NCBI GenBank assembly: GCA_016196415.1
Contig: JACPXS010000075.1
Location: forward strand, 1 to 5,454
DNA length: 5,454 nucleotides
Direction of reading: 5' to 3'
DNA from: Candidatus Omnitrophota bacterium
Lineage (GTDB): Bacteria; Omnitrophota; Koll11; Aquiviventales; Aquiviventaceae
Within the stretch, counting starts at the first letter, position 1, and each line of letters opens with the position of its first letter. Positions 5,097 to 5,454 of this stretch are shown here, one piece after another. A program made the translations under genes and the position numbers. The notes under the pieces are model-generated. The model was not told where the DNA came from. It saw only the letters and a list, made by a program, of their open reading frames with translations, and ran no database searches.

Positions 5097-5454
5097 GGAC
5101 GTCGTGGTTCTCTCCTGCCGGAAGGTGCGCTCTGGGGCTGCTTGTACAAGCGAGGGTGTCTTGAACGGTCCAGCGCAGGTTCGGTTCGCGCGCCGCCTTG
5201 ACCTCATCGAGGCGCTCAACGGCCAGGCGCTGAGGCGCCCGGCGAACGAGATCCGGGGTGTGCTTCGCCTCGTGCGCAATCGCGTTGAGGGCCTCGATGA
5301 ATTGATCGAGCGTCTCTTTGGATTCGGTTTCCGTCGGCTCGATCATCAAGGCCTCTTCCACAATTAAAGGAAAATTTACGGTAGGCGGATGGAAGCCATA
5401 ATCAATCAGTCGCTTGGCCAGGTCCCAGGCGTGAAGGCCGTACTCCTTGAACCA
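5083..5454 (-). CDS. gcvPB: Glycine dehydrogenase (decarboxylating) subunit 2, C-terminal part (5' end outside window)
   Basis: This is the C-terminal 123 residues of the P-protein beta-type subunit of the glycine cleavage system. With subunit 1 (GcvPA) it decarboxylates glycine on PLP and passes the aminomethyl group to the lipoyl arm of GcvH, in the cytoplasm. The visible part contains the strongly conserved segment [20 protein letters not shown] followed by [21 protein letters not shown], and a family-typical end [15 protein letters not shown]. The PLP lysine and N-terminus lie beyond position 5454. After LRW the frame continues for about 28 residues of unfamiliar sequence before a TGA stop, longer than I expect for the family. 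This tail overlaps the start of the next gene by 14 nt. The following lipoyl-transfer gene fits, because the H protein is the partner of this enzyme. The assignment is very secure; the reality of the tail is less so. Confidence 0.96.
   Translation of the reverse strand, partial: WFKEYGLHAWDLAKRLIDYGFHPPTVNFPLIVEEALMIEPTETESKETLDQFIEALNAIAHEAKHTPDLVRRAPQRLAVERLDEVKAAREPNLRWTVQDTLACTSSPRAHLPAGENHDVHDRS

Noticed and set aside
5097..5279. Longer start for the lipoyl transferase gene
   Set aside because: The added 61 residues lie within gcvPB coding sequence in another frame and do not resemble the family.
1..5454. Search for promoters, intrinsic terminators, riboswitches, RNA genes, CRISPR arrays and insertion sequences
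   Set aside because: No stretch longer than 46 nt lies outside genes, no stem followed by a T-run was seen on the minus strand, and no tRNA-like, direct-repeat-array or transposase signature was found by eye.

Overview
The window is a GC-rich, almost gap-free stretch of bacterial DNA in which every supportable gene is on the minus strand, so transcription runs from position 5454 towards position 1. No promoter, terminator, tRNA, rRNA, CRISPR array or mobile element is visible, and both window edges cut a gene. It looks like the interior of one long operon. Adjacent genes overlap by 1, 4 or 14 nt or are separated by 2 to 46 nt. The organism cannot be named from this sequence. A two-subunit glycine decarboxylase (separate gcvPB), a hemX/ccsA-type gene next to hemA, a stand-alone precorrin-2 dehydrogenase and an unfused MetE pair suggest a bacterium outside the enteric lineage. 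Nitrospirota or a similar GC-rich phylum is only a guess.

In transcription order the layout is: (1) the C-terminal third or so of gcvPB, glycine dehydrogenase subunit 2; (2) a lipoate ligase/octanoyltransferase-family protein, most like LipM, whose expected substrate is the glycine cleavage H protein; (3) a 74-residue four-cysteine zinc-ribbon protein of unknown function; (4) and (5) two adjacent MetE-like proteins, the first resembling the non-catalytic N-terminal barrel of MetE and the second the zinc-bearing catalytic C-terminal barrel; (6) panB, ketopantoate hydroxymethyltransferase; (7) precorrin-2 dehydrogenase (CysG-B/SirC/Met8 type); (8) a half-length HemX/CcsA-family membrane protein; (9) the first 21 codons of hemA, glutamyl-tRNA reductase.

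Two themes emerge. The upstream part is one-carbon metabolism. Glycine cleavage makes methylene-THF and needs lipoylated GcvH, PanB consumes methylene-THF, and the MetE-like pair makes methionine from a methyl donor. The downstream part is tetrapyrrole synthesis: hemA starts the pathway, precorrin-2 dehydrogenase leads towards siroheme (and possibly corrinoid or alternative haem), and the HemX/CcsA-like protein belongs to a haem-handling family.

The most unusual points are the unfused MetE pair, whose first member has lost three of the four zinc ligands; the small zinc-ribbon gene overlapping both its neighbours just upstream of that pair; the HemX/CcsA homologue lacking its usual N-terminal half; and a possible 13-codon mini-ORF whose stop overlaps the start of the precorrin-2 dehydrogenase gene.
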